This document shows, one piece after another, positions 23,376 to 34,300 of a stretch of 64,000 nucleotides of DNA. The position numbers and the translations under genes were made by a program. Each line of letters starts with the position of its first letter. Position 1 is the stretch's first letter. Under the pieces are notes generated by a model. It did not search any database. It saw nothing but the letters and a program-made list of their open reading frames with translations, and was not told the DNA's origin. Source of the DNA: Bradysia coprophila (lineage: Eukaryota; Arthropoda; Insecta; Diptera; Sciaridae); NCBI RefSeq assembly GCF_014529535.1, contig NW_023503972.1, positions 4,154,001-4,218,000 on the forward strand, in the 5' to 3' direction.

Positions 23376-24500
23376 CTTGATGCCACGATAACTTGAGTAA
23401 TTCTAAACGGATTTCCAGAGGTTGCTAGGAATCTCGCGCCGCGTCATTCACAATAATTCACAGTTTGACACATTTTGTATAAGGAAGATGTCACTTTGTG
23501 AATTATTGTGAATGACGCGGCGCGAGATTCCTTAACACCTTTCCAGAAACTTATTTTTAATCAACGAGGAATTAAATCGCTCAGGTTAAGTTCGAAGATG
23601 AGCTATGAAGGACCGATGATCTTCAAGACATTCCAAAAATAATTTTTGCCTCGTCGCTTGATGCCACGATAACTTGAGTAATTCTAAACGGATTTCCAGA
23701 AACTTATTTTTAATCAACGAGGAATTAAATCGCTCAGGTTAAGTTCGAAGATGAACTATCAGAGACGGGTGATCTTAGAGATATTCTCAAAAGAATGTTT
23801 GTCTTGTCGCTTGATTCCACGATAACTCAAGTAGTTTTCAACAGATTTCAAAAAAAATTATTTATTCGACGAGGAATTAAATTTCTGAAGTTAAGTTCGA
23901 AGATGGGCTATAGCAGACGGGTGATCTTAGAGATATTCTTAAAAGAATTTTTGAGTTGTCGCTTGATAACACGATAGCTCGAGTAATTCTTAACGGATTT
24001 CCAAAATCATTTTTTATTCGAAGGGGAATTAAATTCCTGAGGTTAATTTCGACGATGAGCTATAACGGACGGATAATCTTAGAGATATTCCCAAAAGAAT
24101 TTCTGTCTCGTCGCTTGATAACATGATAGCTCGAGTAATTCTTAACGGATTTCCAAAAACTTCTTTTTATTCGAAGAGGAATTAAATTCCTGAGGTTAAT
24201 TTTGAGGATGGGCTATAACGAACGATTGATCTTAGAGATATTCCCAAAAGAATTTCTGTCTCGTCGCTTGATAGCACGATAGCTTGAGTAATCCTCAACA
24301 GATTAAAAAAAAAATTATTCGACTAAGAATGCAATTCGTGAGGGTAACCAGATCATTATCTGTCTATATAGTCTACTTATCATACGGAGTAATTTTCGAC
24401 AGTTTTCCAAAAACGTTTGTACTGAAATAACTCGGGCTAAGTTCGTTAATGGAAATACTGGAGTAATAATCTGCGATTTATTCCGAAAAAACTTGCTGTC
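23376..24500 (+). repeat. Tandem array, 152/153-bp unit, six copies plus a decayed seventh
   Basis: The landmark CTTGAT(G/A)CCACGATA recurs at 23376, 23657, 23810, 23962, 24114 and 24267. Spacing is 152-153 bp throughout except the first interval of 281, which exceeds the unit by 128 because a 120-bp MITE and its 8-bp duplication interrupt copy one. Each unit contains GGATTTCCA(G/A)AA, CGA(G/A)GAGGAATTAAAT and AAGTTCGAAGATG. Copies diverge towards the right; the last, after 24375, is degenerate. It looks like a local satellite-like array. Confidence 0.8.
23420..23539. mobile_element. 120-bp hAT-like MITE with 8-bp target duplication
   Basis: Starts GGTTGCTAGGAATCTCGCGC, ends GCGCGAGATTCCTTAACACC; the inverted repeats extend 43 bp. 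It is flanked on both sides by TTTCCAGA (23412-23419 and 23540-23547). The empty site is visible in the next tandem copy, where GATTTCCAGAAAC is continuous, so the duplication is confirmed within the window. Eight-base duplications are characteristic of hAT transposases. Confidence 0.85.
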
Positions 24501-25865
24501 TACGCAGAAAAAAGAATGAACGAGTGTGAACTTTGCGGCCAGAGCGAAGCGAGGGCCGCAATCACACGAGCTGCATACTTTATTCATAAGCAAATAGGGC
24601 CAATTTTGAGTAGAACATCGAAAATATTTGCCGTTTCATTTGAAACATTCAGCTACGCTGATTCGATTGACAACTTTGTCGAACGAAAATATTCCCTTAG
24701 AATTATTTGCTTATAATCTAGAAAATTTCACACGAGTTTAATTTTATTCAAGAGTTTAGCAAGAAATACGTCCTCATTACAGCGTCTTTTAGCAGACATA
24801 GTAATATCGAAGCATCTTTTGTTTGAAAATATAGAAATAAGCAAGGTTCAGAACCTTGGAAATAAGTTCCCTTTGTTTATTCAGAAAATTGATTTTCAAT
24901 AAAATAAAAGGAGCGAACAATTTATGACAAAACAAGACAAAGAGCCACTTTGATCAAGATCAATCTATGATATTTTTGTAACAATTACAAAAATCTATTG
25001 AGAAAATATCAGTCAGTCAAGGGACCTGACCCACCCATAAGGTGGGGCCTAGTTCATAGTTACAGAGTAAATAGTGTCACCCTCACGCTTTATGTAACCG
25101 ATGATGTAAAGGACGAATTCCATTTGACCTGTCACCAGAATATATTTTGTTCGGCATCAAAAATAAATATTTCGTTACTGGAAAATTGTTAAAAATATTA
25201 TTTTCTAGAGTTCTTGACATAATCACAAACCAAACAAAAATAACTAAAAATAGAAATTGTTGCAGTTTCTGATAAAATAAATTAAAAGAATCGCCGTTCC
25301 TTACATAACGCATTGAGGAATCGAAGCATAACAACATTCACACATTCAACAAATGAAAGCTGTTTAAGTCAATTACATTTTTATTTGATGGACACAATAT
25401 TATTGAACCTACCGCGGTTCGAAATTCACAAAAAAACACAAACATTTATTTATAAATCACCGTTCCGATTAGACGTGTTGTAAAAAAAACTGAGAATACG
25501 AAACGTCGCCATTATACTGTTGCTTCTAGTACAGTGCCCTTTTTCAGCTACGACATTTTTTACGTCACTCTTCTACTCTGAAAAATTGCGCGAAATTCAA
25601 TTTCAGAGGTTTTATTTTAGAAAGAATTTCGATTTTGGGATTCAATTCAGGTCATCAAACGCAGTAAAATTGTTTTTCTACTGTTCCAATTTGAAGACGA
25701 AAATGTATTTATTGATTTAAAATCTGATCTGGATGATTCACAGAACGAAACAACTTTCTCGCTTGTTCGTGAGATAAATCATAGACGAATTGCTGTTCGA
25801 TGAAACAGACACGGTCGATAATACAAGAAGTACGTGTCATGTATCTCACAAAAGAAATTCATTTG
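24501..25865. other. Intergenic, nothing firm
   Basis: At about 24534-24560 a GC-rich hairpin (GCGGCC..GGCCGC around AGAGCGAAGCGAG) stands out. Such 'GCGAAGCGAG' motifs are common in eukaryotic repeats. No gene seen. Confidence 0.4.
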
Positions 25866-25867
25866 GA

Positions 25868-26029
25868 CACCCGAGTAAAAAAAAAAGTTCTCAGAAAGCC
25901 AAAATCGATCGAATTCAGACTTCTCACTGTCTCAGTGAGGAAATTTTTTTATGAAGCTGAGGACTGAGAAGTCTGAATTCGTTCGATGTAGGCTTTTGAG
26001 AAGTCTCACTTACCGTTCTTTTACGGGGG
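25868..26029. mobile_element. MITE-like inverted repeat 3' of the transposase-like gene
   Basis: Left arm runs from ACACCCGAGTAAAA to TTCAGACTTCTCA, right arm from TGAGAAGTCTGAATTC to CTTTTACGGGGG. They pair with small mismatches over about 60 bp and have a short centre. No coding frame. It ends about 450 bp from the stop codon of the next gene, but no matching terminus was found beyond that gene's 5' end. Confidence 0.55.
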
Positions 26030-26476
26030 CATAAAGTTGTTGAACCGTTCAATTTACGTTTCGTTTTTGCACAAATGGAAAGAAAGTTTAGATTTCTCAT
26101 GAAAAGTCAGTAGTTCTTTGTTATATTTCATTTATTTGTATTAAAAAAAAATCCTAAATTCGTAAACGAATTCCGCCCATGGACGACTTCAAATTTACAA
26201 TCTACAGAGAGAAGCTCCGATAGACTATTGGATCAGGGAACCATGGAAACCTGCCTAGTTCAGGAGAACCAGGGGATACGAATCTTATAACTAATCCTTA
26301 ATGCTATTCCTTATCTCTAAAACTTAAACTAAAAATCTGAAATAAAGAAACAGAATTTCGTCGAAATATCAATCGGTTGAAGCTTAAACCAAGCTGAAAT
26401 GAAAAACAAGATTTTAAAAGACCTGAAAAACCTGAAAATTAGTTAAAATGGAATTTAAAAAATAATTGCAGAAGGA

Positions 26477-29303
26477 TTAGGAATTTTGACAGTAGGCATA
26501 TCCTTCACTCGACACAAAGAATCCAATGACCTTAGAGCCAACAACCTGAAATTGGTGACTGTTGAATATGTTCGCCACGGGTGCTGCATCTTGAAATGTT
26601 GCGTCTATCTGAAATTTCTTAAAGGATTTTTCAAAATCATCTGTAGAAAAGTGAATTAATTCAATGGTGGAAGGTTCTGAATTAAAAGAATCAACGAAAT
26701 CCTGTGCACAGTTCACGATCGCTTTGCGAGACTTTACGATTCGCTTTACGCGGTTTTTAACAACCGCTCCGATTCCGTCCACGCACCCCTTTCCATGGGA
26801 CGTGGCGAAGAAATTCCAGATGATTTTGATTTTGAAATGAACTTCGAGCAACTTCAGCAAGGCACCAATAAATTTGTTCTTAAATTGATTATTCGGACCA
26901 TCTGACCACACTTTCAAAACCTTCACCGTTGATGGAACTTTCGAGACGATGTCAAACAGATAGCATGCAATTTCATTCTTGGTATGTTTAAGGTTGTCTG
27001 AAGCAATCACAACGGGTTTCTGTTTTCCAGACAACATCAGACACGAAGTAAATAAACTTACCTAAAAGAAAGAAGGTTGAAAAGGAAAAGTTGGAAAAAT
27101 GAAAATAACGTAAAATGAGTACAAAATAAGACGAGACAATGAATCAGACGAAACGAATAACACATTTAGACTAAACACATAACAAAATAAAACTATAATT
27201 CTACGATTGACAATACTGTTAGCTTAATTAATTAAAACAAAAAAATGAAAATGAAAGTCGTATACAGCTTTAGAATTGGAAAATTGTGTAAAACCTCCAG
27301 CGAATGTTTCAAAACAAAAAGACTCTAAAAATCAAAACACCTTTCGAGGTGTCATTATATTTGGTTCGTGTTTTCCTTAAATCTAGTCTTAGATTGCTGG
27401 CTACAGCATTATTTTTCTAGATTGCAAGTTGAATTTATCCTAATATTACGAACATAAAGGGACAACACAATTAAGGAAACATGATTATATCACACAGCTG
27501 CCTGGTTCCAATGAGCGCTCTGTACTTCGTCCTGAGCCTCACACACAAAGTTCTCAGCAAAATCGATTTGAAGCACGGCAACTTCATTATTTGATTGCTC
27601 CGCCTCGATCTTGTCTGCCTCGAAACTTGCTGCCTGTTGACGTTTAACATACGAATGTTTTTGGAAATCCGGTAGAATTCGACGGAAGTACTGCATCAAG
27701 TTTTCCAACGTTTCCTCTTGGACGACTTTTTGAAAACGGTTTGTGTCTGGGTTCTTCACCCATTTATTGAACGTGACGGAATCGCCTTTCTGTTTATCTG
27801 AATTCTTCATCGCCGTTGCCAATATGTCTTCAATGTTCGGACATGTCTTGCACTTCCGGAGGTAACACTCCTTCTTGGGATTGTTGCATAAAATTAGCCG
27901 TTCCAAGTCATTGCCATACTTCGGAAACTTTGGCATGAACCGGTTAATCGCTTCACAGCAAAGAATGAAATTTGAATGGTAAAAGCACCGGCACTGGTCA
28001 AGGGGTGTATCGTTCACCAGTTTCACGTGATCTGGACGCAGCGCACAAAATTTTGAGAATCGGATCGGGGGTTTCTCGTCGCCTGTGAACAAAGTTTCAC
28101 ATTTAAAATAGTCACACGTCGAGCAAAAATCTTTTGGGGAAGAGTCGAGTCGAGTTGCTTTATTTTTCACTGTGTGGAGCCCCAAAATTCTCAAAAAAAG
28201 AACATGCCGTTGCTGAGCGTCCAAGAAATAAAAAATATTTTCGTGACAAACTCACTGTTTTGAACAGCCTGTTCCAAAAACATCCTGTAGACATCAGACA
28301 ACGTGTACAATAGGAACCGGATTTGTTTGAACTCTTTTGCGCCAGTCGACGGATCCTCAAATCTTTTACAATGCTTCACGTTCGGTGATATACGGCTGAT
28401 ATCATCTCGTTGGTAGAAAGCTTAAAACGATATTCGGAGAAAATTTTGAAAAATTTTGAGGATAAGAATTGATTGCTGCTGTCAATAGAAGGAAAAGCGA
28501 ACTTACCATCGACTTCAGACACGATTGATGGTTTGATTGCTCTGGACCCTTTCCGCTTGTTCTCGCTTATTCCAACCATTTCCTATAAGAATACGACGAT
28601 ATTATTGCCACATGTGTTTAGTAAACACTGTTTACGCAGAGAAAATTTGACAGAAGAATCAAGCAATGTAGTTTACAATGTGGTTTTACCTTTACGTCGG
28701 ACGGATCAAATGTTTTTAGAAATTTTGCAACAGCCTGTTTCGACTTCACCAATGTTGCGGGTGCTGCTCGCTTTAACTTTGCTACGGCTTTATTCAAAGC
28801 GCTGGCAGTTTTGTACTGACCATCTTCTTCTGTTTTGGGGTCTGATGACACGGTGCTGCCGTTGGCGGTACTTTCCGTTTTCTTCTTGCGCTCGCGATAT
28901 TCTCGTTGTTTACGTTGACTGTACTGCCGGTTCTTTCGCTTAATGTCTTCTCTATCTTTTTTCGGAAGCTGTTCTACACCGACCTTCAGTTCCACTCGTT
29001 TGTTTTTTGCGTAGGCAGCATTTTTTCTTTTGAATTCATCGAAACCGCCATTTTCTTTCATTTTCTCCAAATAGCGTCTTTTTCGCTCGGCGCTCGTTAG
29101 TGGCTGAAATAATACATCCCGACGTAAGTGCACTGCACACAATTTCCATAGGAAAATCAAGAAAAGCTATCGAAATAAGAAACAGGAGCATCGGAAAATA
29201 CACGAGGTTTGCACAATCAACAGTTGATTCGAAATCAAAATCGCCAGAACAATTCACTTTTCACAACACTATTTTCATAAAGCTTTATAAATTTACTTAC
29301 CAT
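26477..29303 (-). CDS. Transposase-like uncharacterised protein, six exons, 609 aa
   Basis: Exons are ATG only at 29303-29301, then 29103-28690, 28582-28507, 28420-28256, 28082-27496 and 27061-26477. All introns are GT..AG (197, 107, 86, 173 and 434 bp), and the 1830-base frame is open to TAA. The start is decided by GAAGATG directly before GTAAGT, with the next exon beginning PLTSAERKRRY in frame. Residues 2-140 are a basic, Lys/Arg-rich helical region. A Cys/His-rich middle follows (FSKFCALRPDHV, CRCFYH, CYLRKCKTCP). The C-terminal half has QIDFAENF, EVQSAHWNQ, SDNLKH, VWSDGPNNQFKNKF and FFATSHGKGCVDGIG. I know this motif set from a repeated, uncharacterised animal family. The spaced Asp residues suggest an RNase H-like transposase fold, which is inference. 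No target duplication or paired termini are seen, so it is either a long-settled copy or a host gene. Confidence 0.8.
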
Positions 29304-30153
29304 CTTCAAAATGATCAATTTTTATACAATTCTTTAATCACGAAATTAATTTTTACTCAGCTAACTGAAAAGATTGAACAAAACAACCACCATTCGAGAG
29401 AAAAAAGATTCAATTTTTACTGACAAATAATTTTCTGTCATTGTACCCAAAAGTCAATGTGTCAAAACTTAGGTAGTCGTACTAGGTGTATCAACAGCAG
29501 AATTTACGCGGCAATTTTGAAATCGGTTCTCTTTCTATGTGGATTTGGCCAAAGAAAGTTTTACTTAAATTATTCAGAAAAAGAGCTAAACATTGAATGC
29601 TTTTGGACTGGTCCTCTTTAAAAATGCAGACTTAACACGTTCATACAATTGAGTTCCGAACGTTTTTTGAAGTATTTCTGCATTATATCATGCATCGAAA
29701 TTTTGCATAATACTTTTTAATTCAGTAAAGTATTGTGAAAAATTAAGAAAATAAGCGAAGTCAGAAACCTTCTTCAACATGCGTGCAATTGCGCCATCTT
29801 TTTATTCAGTCGAAATTGCGAAAATTTACATGTGAAAGAATCGGGATATTTAGCAAAGATGTAAACAAAATGTCCTTCTTCGTTTGGCAAATGACCCTTC
29901 TCCATCGGGTTGTACATGCTATGAACACAAAATCAACTTTATAAAAAAAACTAAAAACATTTTTGTTATACTCTAGAATGATTTTTTGCTCATAATAATG
30001 CTCTAAATCGAAACAAAATCGTTGTTTGGAACTCAATTGGGTTTTTTCATATTATTCATTTACTTAACAGAACCATCTTCGCAAGTTCAATTTTCATTTT
30101 TTTTATGGGGGATTGTACCTATCGTAAATGACGAGCCCTTTTAATAGTAGATT
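29304..30153. other. Intergenic, nothing recognised
   Basis: Upstream region of the transposase-like gene. AT-rich; no clear promoter element or further exon. Confidence 0.5.
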
Positions 30154-30268
30154 ACAGCAGAGCCTATGTAAATGAGTAATACATGTGTGCGATGTTTGCG
30201 GCGTGTGAGCCGAGGTGAACCGCCTAATTTCGCACACATGTATTACTCATTCACATAGGTTCTTCTGT
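30154..30268. mobile_element. 115-bp MITE
   Basis: Arms ACAGCAGAGCCTATGTAAAT and ATTCACATAGGTTCTTCTGT pair and continue through GAGTAATACATGTGTGCGA and its complement, about 40 bp each with four mismatches. It ends 12 bp before the next element. Confidence 0.7.
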
Positions 30269-30280
30269 ACTGTTCTTTAA

Positions 30281-30730
30281 TGTGTAGGCTTCCTGTGCGT
30301 TGTATTTACATTGTCTAAGATGAAAACTACGAAACAATTTTGCATAAAATAGCATTTCGGATAATTTCCACTTCTAAACATTCGGTTGTGCACGCCATTT
30401 CGGCGATATTTATTTGACTTCTTTGTTGTTGTCATTCTCAGTTTCAGTGCAAAATTTTTGATTTTGTTGTTTTAAACTATAAATTCAGTGTGATTTTAGT
30501 GTTTTCTTAATGTTATCGATGGCAGGTGTACCAAAAAATAGTTCTGCCTGTGTAGATTCTAATTTATATCGTGGTTTGTGTGAAGTGAAAACATAAACAA
30601 AATCATCGAAAAATTTCCGACCAGTGGATGTAAATGATCGCGCATAGCATGTAAATCATCGAAAAACCTAGCATGTAAGTTTCATTCTCATCACAGACAA
30701 TGTAAATACAACGTACAGGATGCCTACACA
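30281..30730. mobile_element. 450-bp element with 34-bp inverted ends
   Basis: Left end TGTGTAGGCTTCCTGTGCGT then TGTATTTACATTGTCT; the right end is its complement with two mismatches, ending GCCTACACA. The flanks both show TAA. The interior contains a promoter-like stretch (CTCAGTTTCAGTGC near 30438 and a TATAAATTCAGTG near 30479) but no long frame. Confidence 0.7.
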
Positions 30731-31358
30731 TAAAAATAATTAACGATTTCCGCAACCCTCCGGAAAAACCGCTAACTTTGGACCTGTTTTTTCCTGGCCA
30801 TTACGAATCCAAAAGCGGTTTTCCGGGTCACTTTTTTGGCGTCATGTATTTCTGGAGCTATTCAAATTTTTCGTTTTACACAAAAACCGATTTTTCACCG
30901 CTGGAAAAAAATTGTTAGGAAACTACATTCCGTTGTCTGATTTCGGTAAAACCTTAGAGAGACCTGGAATCAACCTTCGTTTCTCGTCGGCTTTCAGACT
31001 TGCTGGTGGGAAAGACATCAAAGTGTATTTTTTACCGCCGTACTCAGCAACCATAGAAGCATATGTCGGTAAATATTTGGCTGAGTTAATCATCAGTCTG
31101 GAGAAGTACAATTTTGCAATCTATTACTTCGTTTTGATTGGCTTTCTGCAACCATTACTTTTATCTCATATCCGAATATGGTTGTTGAATATGGTCAAAT
31201 TCAATCTAAGTAAAACCTATGCTGCACCATTTATGTAAAAAATAAAACATTTAATAATGAAATGTACAATGTTATCGCAACCTGAAAGGATTTACAATAA
31301 TTTTATGGTGAGAGAGTTATATATGTTCGACATTGATACGCTGCAATGAGATTATAAT
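30731..31358. other. Intergenic, unclear open frames on both strands
   Basis: Two overlapping frames (30912-31238 on + and 31111-30923 on -) cover the same DNA; neither has a recognisable motif or splice context. No gene is called. Confidence 0.35.
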
Positions 31359-34300
31359 TCACACGTAAACCTTAACACCGGCTTTATTGATGTAGTACTC
31401 AACAACGCCCTGTCCATTAGTGACGTACACATTTTGACTAGCATCATCATCACCACCGTACCTTCCACCACCACCACCACCTGCACCGTAGCTACTCTGG
31501 GAGTTGTAATTGATGTTATAATTTTGATTCCCAAATCTGTGGTTATTGGCCTGTTGATTTGTTGTGTATCTGTTCGATAATGGCTCGCTATTCGACTGTG
31601 CAAGACTGTACAACGGATTCGCATTAATATTGCTGTTGCTTTCGTATCGATTACCGTTGCTGGTTGCATCAAAGAGAATTCGATTAGTGTTCCCATTTAA
31701 TTGCTGAATTTGTTCTAAGCGCTGCAATACACGCAATCCCGTCAATATTCTTCCGATTCGTGTACTGTCGGTGTCGAATTCTTTATTATCGAAAATTAAA
31801 TTTCCCGTACCGGTTCGGTCGGGAAAAACCATTTTGATGCGATGATACGGCGGTGTATCGTTTATTTCGTTCAATGATTGATGAGGATCGTCGCCGTTGG
31901 CAGGAAAGAAATGTGAATCCGAGTCGGTTTGTTGAAATTTAATTTTCTTGGATGTACGGAATGCGTCGTTCGATGCTGGGAAAATAACATTTTCATTTTG
32001 TTTTCCGATGTCATTAGATGGGAATATGAAAAATGATTTTTTGCTCTCGTCGTTGACATCGTTTTCATCGAATTTTATTTGTTTCCCGTCACGATACACA
32101 TTTTCATTTTCATCGGTAAATTTAATTGAATTTGAATTCGACGGTTCGTTCAGTGCTGATAAGATTGGCAACTTTCCATTCATGATTCTTGGTTCTACAT
32201 CACTCAGTTCATCGGTACTGTTTCCACCGACCTTTTCGTTTGATTTACCATCTTCGTTTGCAATACCTATGTCCCCTTCTGTGACACTTCTCTTCGAAAT
32301 TTTTCTCGAACTGAATCGGTTTCCGATGAATCCAGTCAACAGATTTCCTACCACACTACCAATATTCGCCGTCGATCCACCATTATTTTGAGCGAGTCCA
32401 GCCAGAAGGCTTATCGGTCCAATATTATTAGCATCACTTGCCTGAGTAGCCGACGCACCACCGTTAACTCCCGAAATTAAACTATTCAAAATTCCGGATG
32501 CTCCACCTCCGGAAGCATCACTAGCTGCACCACCACCAATCAGACTGAGAAGATCTGCGGCTCCATTTCCTCCACCAGTTCCTCCACCTACTAATCCAGC
32601 TAAATTGCTTAACAATCCTCCGTTCGATGCTAAATTGCTTAGATTGATGCCGTCACTTTGGTTGATAGCATCAGCCAAATTTTGGAGTGCAGCTAAGTTA
32701 CCTAGACCCGATTGTTGCGGCGCAGCCTGTTGTTGATTGTAGTTTTGATTGTATTGATTATTCTGGTTCTGGTAGTGATTTTGCTGATTGTTGTGCTGAT
32801 AGTTGTAGTTTGTGTCGTCACCAAAGGTAGCTCCACCGTTAAAGAATCTGAAGAAGCCACCACGGTGATTGTTCAAGTAATACAACAGATCGTCCTGCTC
32901 ATTGGGGAGGCAAAATCAATAAAATGTTTTCGATTTCAACTACTGAAATGGGAATTTACCTCGTTTTTAGGACACTTCGGATATGCTCCGTTACATGTAT
33001 GTTCGCCGGAGGAGTATCCCAGTAAGGCAGCTCGACCGTAAACTAAACCAGTTGACGATGAAGGGACTGCTGCTATGAGCCTAATTTGAAGTTAATTTCA
33101 TTAAAATTTTCTGAGTGATGCGCGCACAGAAATTTCTTACCCAGAAAATATTGGCGATCCTAAGATCGATGAATACGAGCTCTGTTGTCGCTGGCTACCA
33201 AACATTTGACAAATCACTTTCGGAATGCATTGAAAATCGTCGTTTCTAGTGATTTCGTCGATAGCTTTGCCCAACTGTTCAATGGTACCAAATGGTCCTT
33301 GGCCACCTGGTGGTGGTCTTCCACCATTCGGCCGAATCGGACGATTGAATGAATCGAATTGTTGAGGCGGCCCATTCGGTGGTCCGCTAAAATAATTTGA
33401 ATTCGATCCTCCATTAAAAAAGTCAGATGCTCCTTGTCCAATGTTCGAGATGAAATTCGAAATTGGATTCGATGTTGTCTGGTAATTGTTGAAATTTCCA
33501 GCATAGTTTTGTTGATAATGTCCGGACGGTTGTGGAATGTTGTTGACAGGTCCCAGTGGACGTTGAGGCCGTTGTGGTCGTTGGAATGGGCCAATTGGTC
33601 GTTGAGTTACTCTTTGAGGTGGTGGTGGATTCTGTAAATTCGGTTGGAATGCTTGCGATGGTTGATAGTAACTCGTAACGGGTCGTTTGTTATTGGCGAA
33701 TGTTGATAATTGTGGGTCTTGATAAGCGAAATATTGTACGTCGTTGTTGCTGAATTGCTGCGGTTGATCCACATTGTAATACTCGCCCGTATTAAAAACG
33801 GAGTTGTCTTGTTGAACTTGCACGTTCAGAGGTTGGGAATTGGTTGATGGATTGTCATTGTTCGGAAATTGTAAGGTATTTCCGCCTTGGTATTGGCTAT
33901 TCGAATTGAGGTCGTAATTGGTGTTTTGATTGTAGTTTGAGTTGTAATTTCCACTGTTTCCATTGTAATTTCCGCTGTTTCCGTTGTAGTTTAAATTGTT
34001 TCCGTCGTAGTTCCCATTGTAGTTCGCATTGTTGTCATAGTAGTTGGTGTTTTGATTGACATCAGATGGGAAGAATCCAGACTGAAGCTGACGGCTGTGA
34101 TAATTAGAAATTGATTTAGTTCCATGAATTCAATTAGAGTTTAGATGATGGCACTTAGCAGACAGATTAGGACGTATTTCTAATACAAACAACGAATAAT
34201 TGTTAAACTCGCCTCCCCGTCTCATGCTAAAAATTCTCATATATAAACTGGAAAGGTAGCTGTGTTAGGGATACAATTATTTTAAGCTTATGGATCATTC

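Noticed and set aside
23376-24500. CRISPR-like array
   Set aside because: The units are 152/153 bp and repeat along their whole length with no unique spacers; the setting is eukaryotic.
28083-28255. N-terminal extension of the transposase-like exon (beginning MDAQQRH)
   Set aside because: This is intron 4: using donor GTGAGT and acceptor TTGTTCACAG gives a frame that joins the conserved motifs directly; the extension contains no family motif.
28473-28943. 156-codon + strand ORF
   Set aside because: Shadow of exons 2-3 of the minus-strand transposase-like gene.
30912-31238. 108-codon + strand ORF and an overlapping minus ORF
   Set aside because: Two mutually exclusive frames, no recognised motif, no start or splice support; not called either way.
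31948-33041. + strand ORFs over gene A, one Val/Leu/Ile-rich
   Set aside because: Complement of the Q/N-rich tract; the minus frame has a signal peptide, introns in phase and a conserved core.
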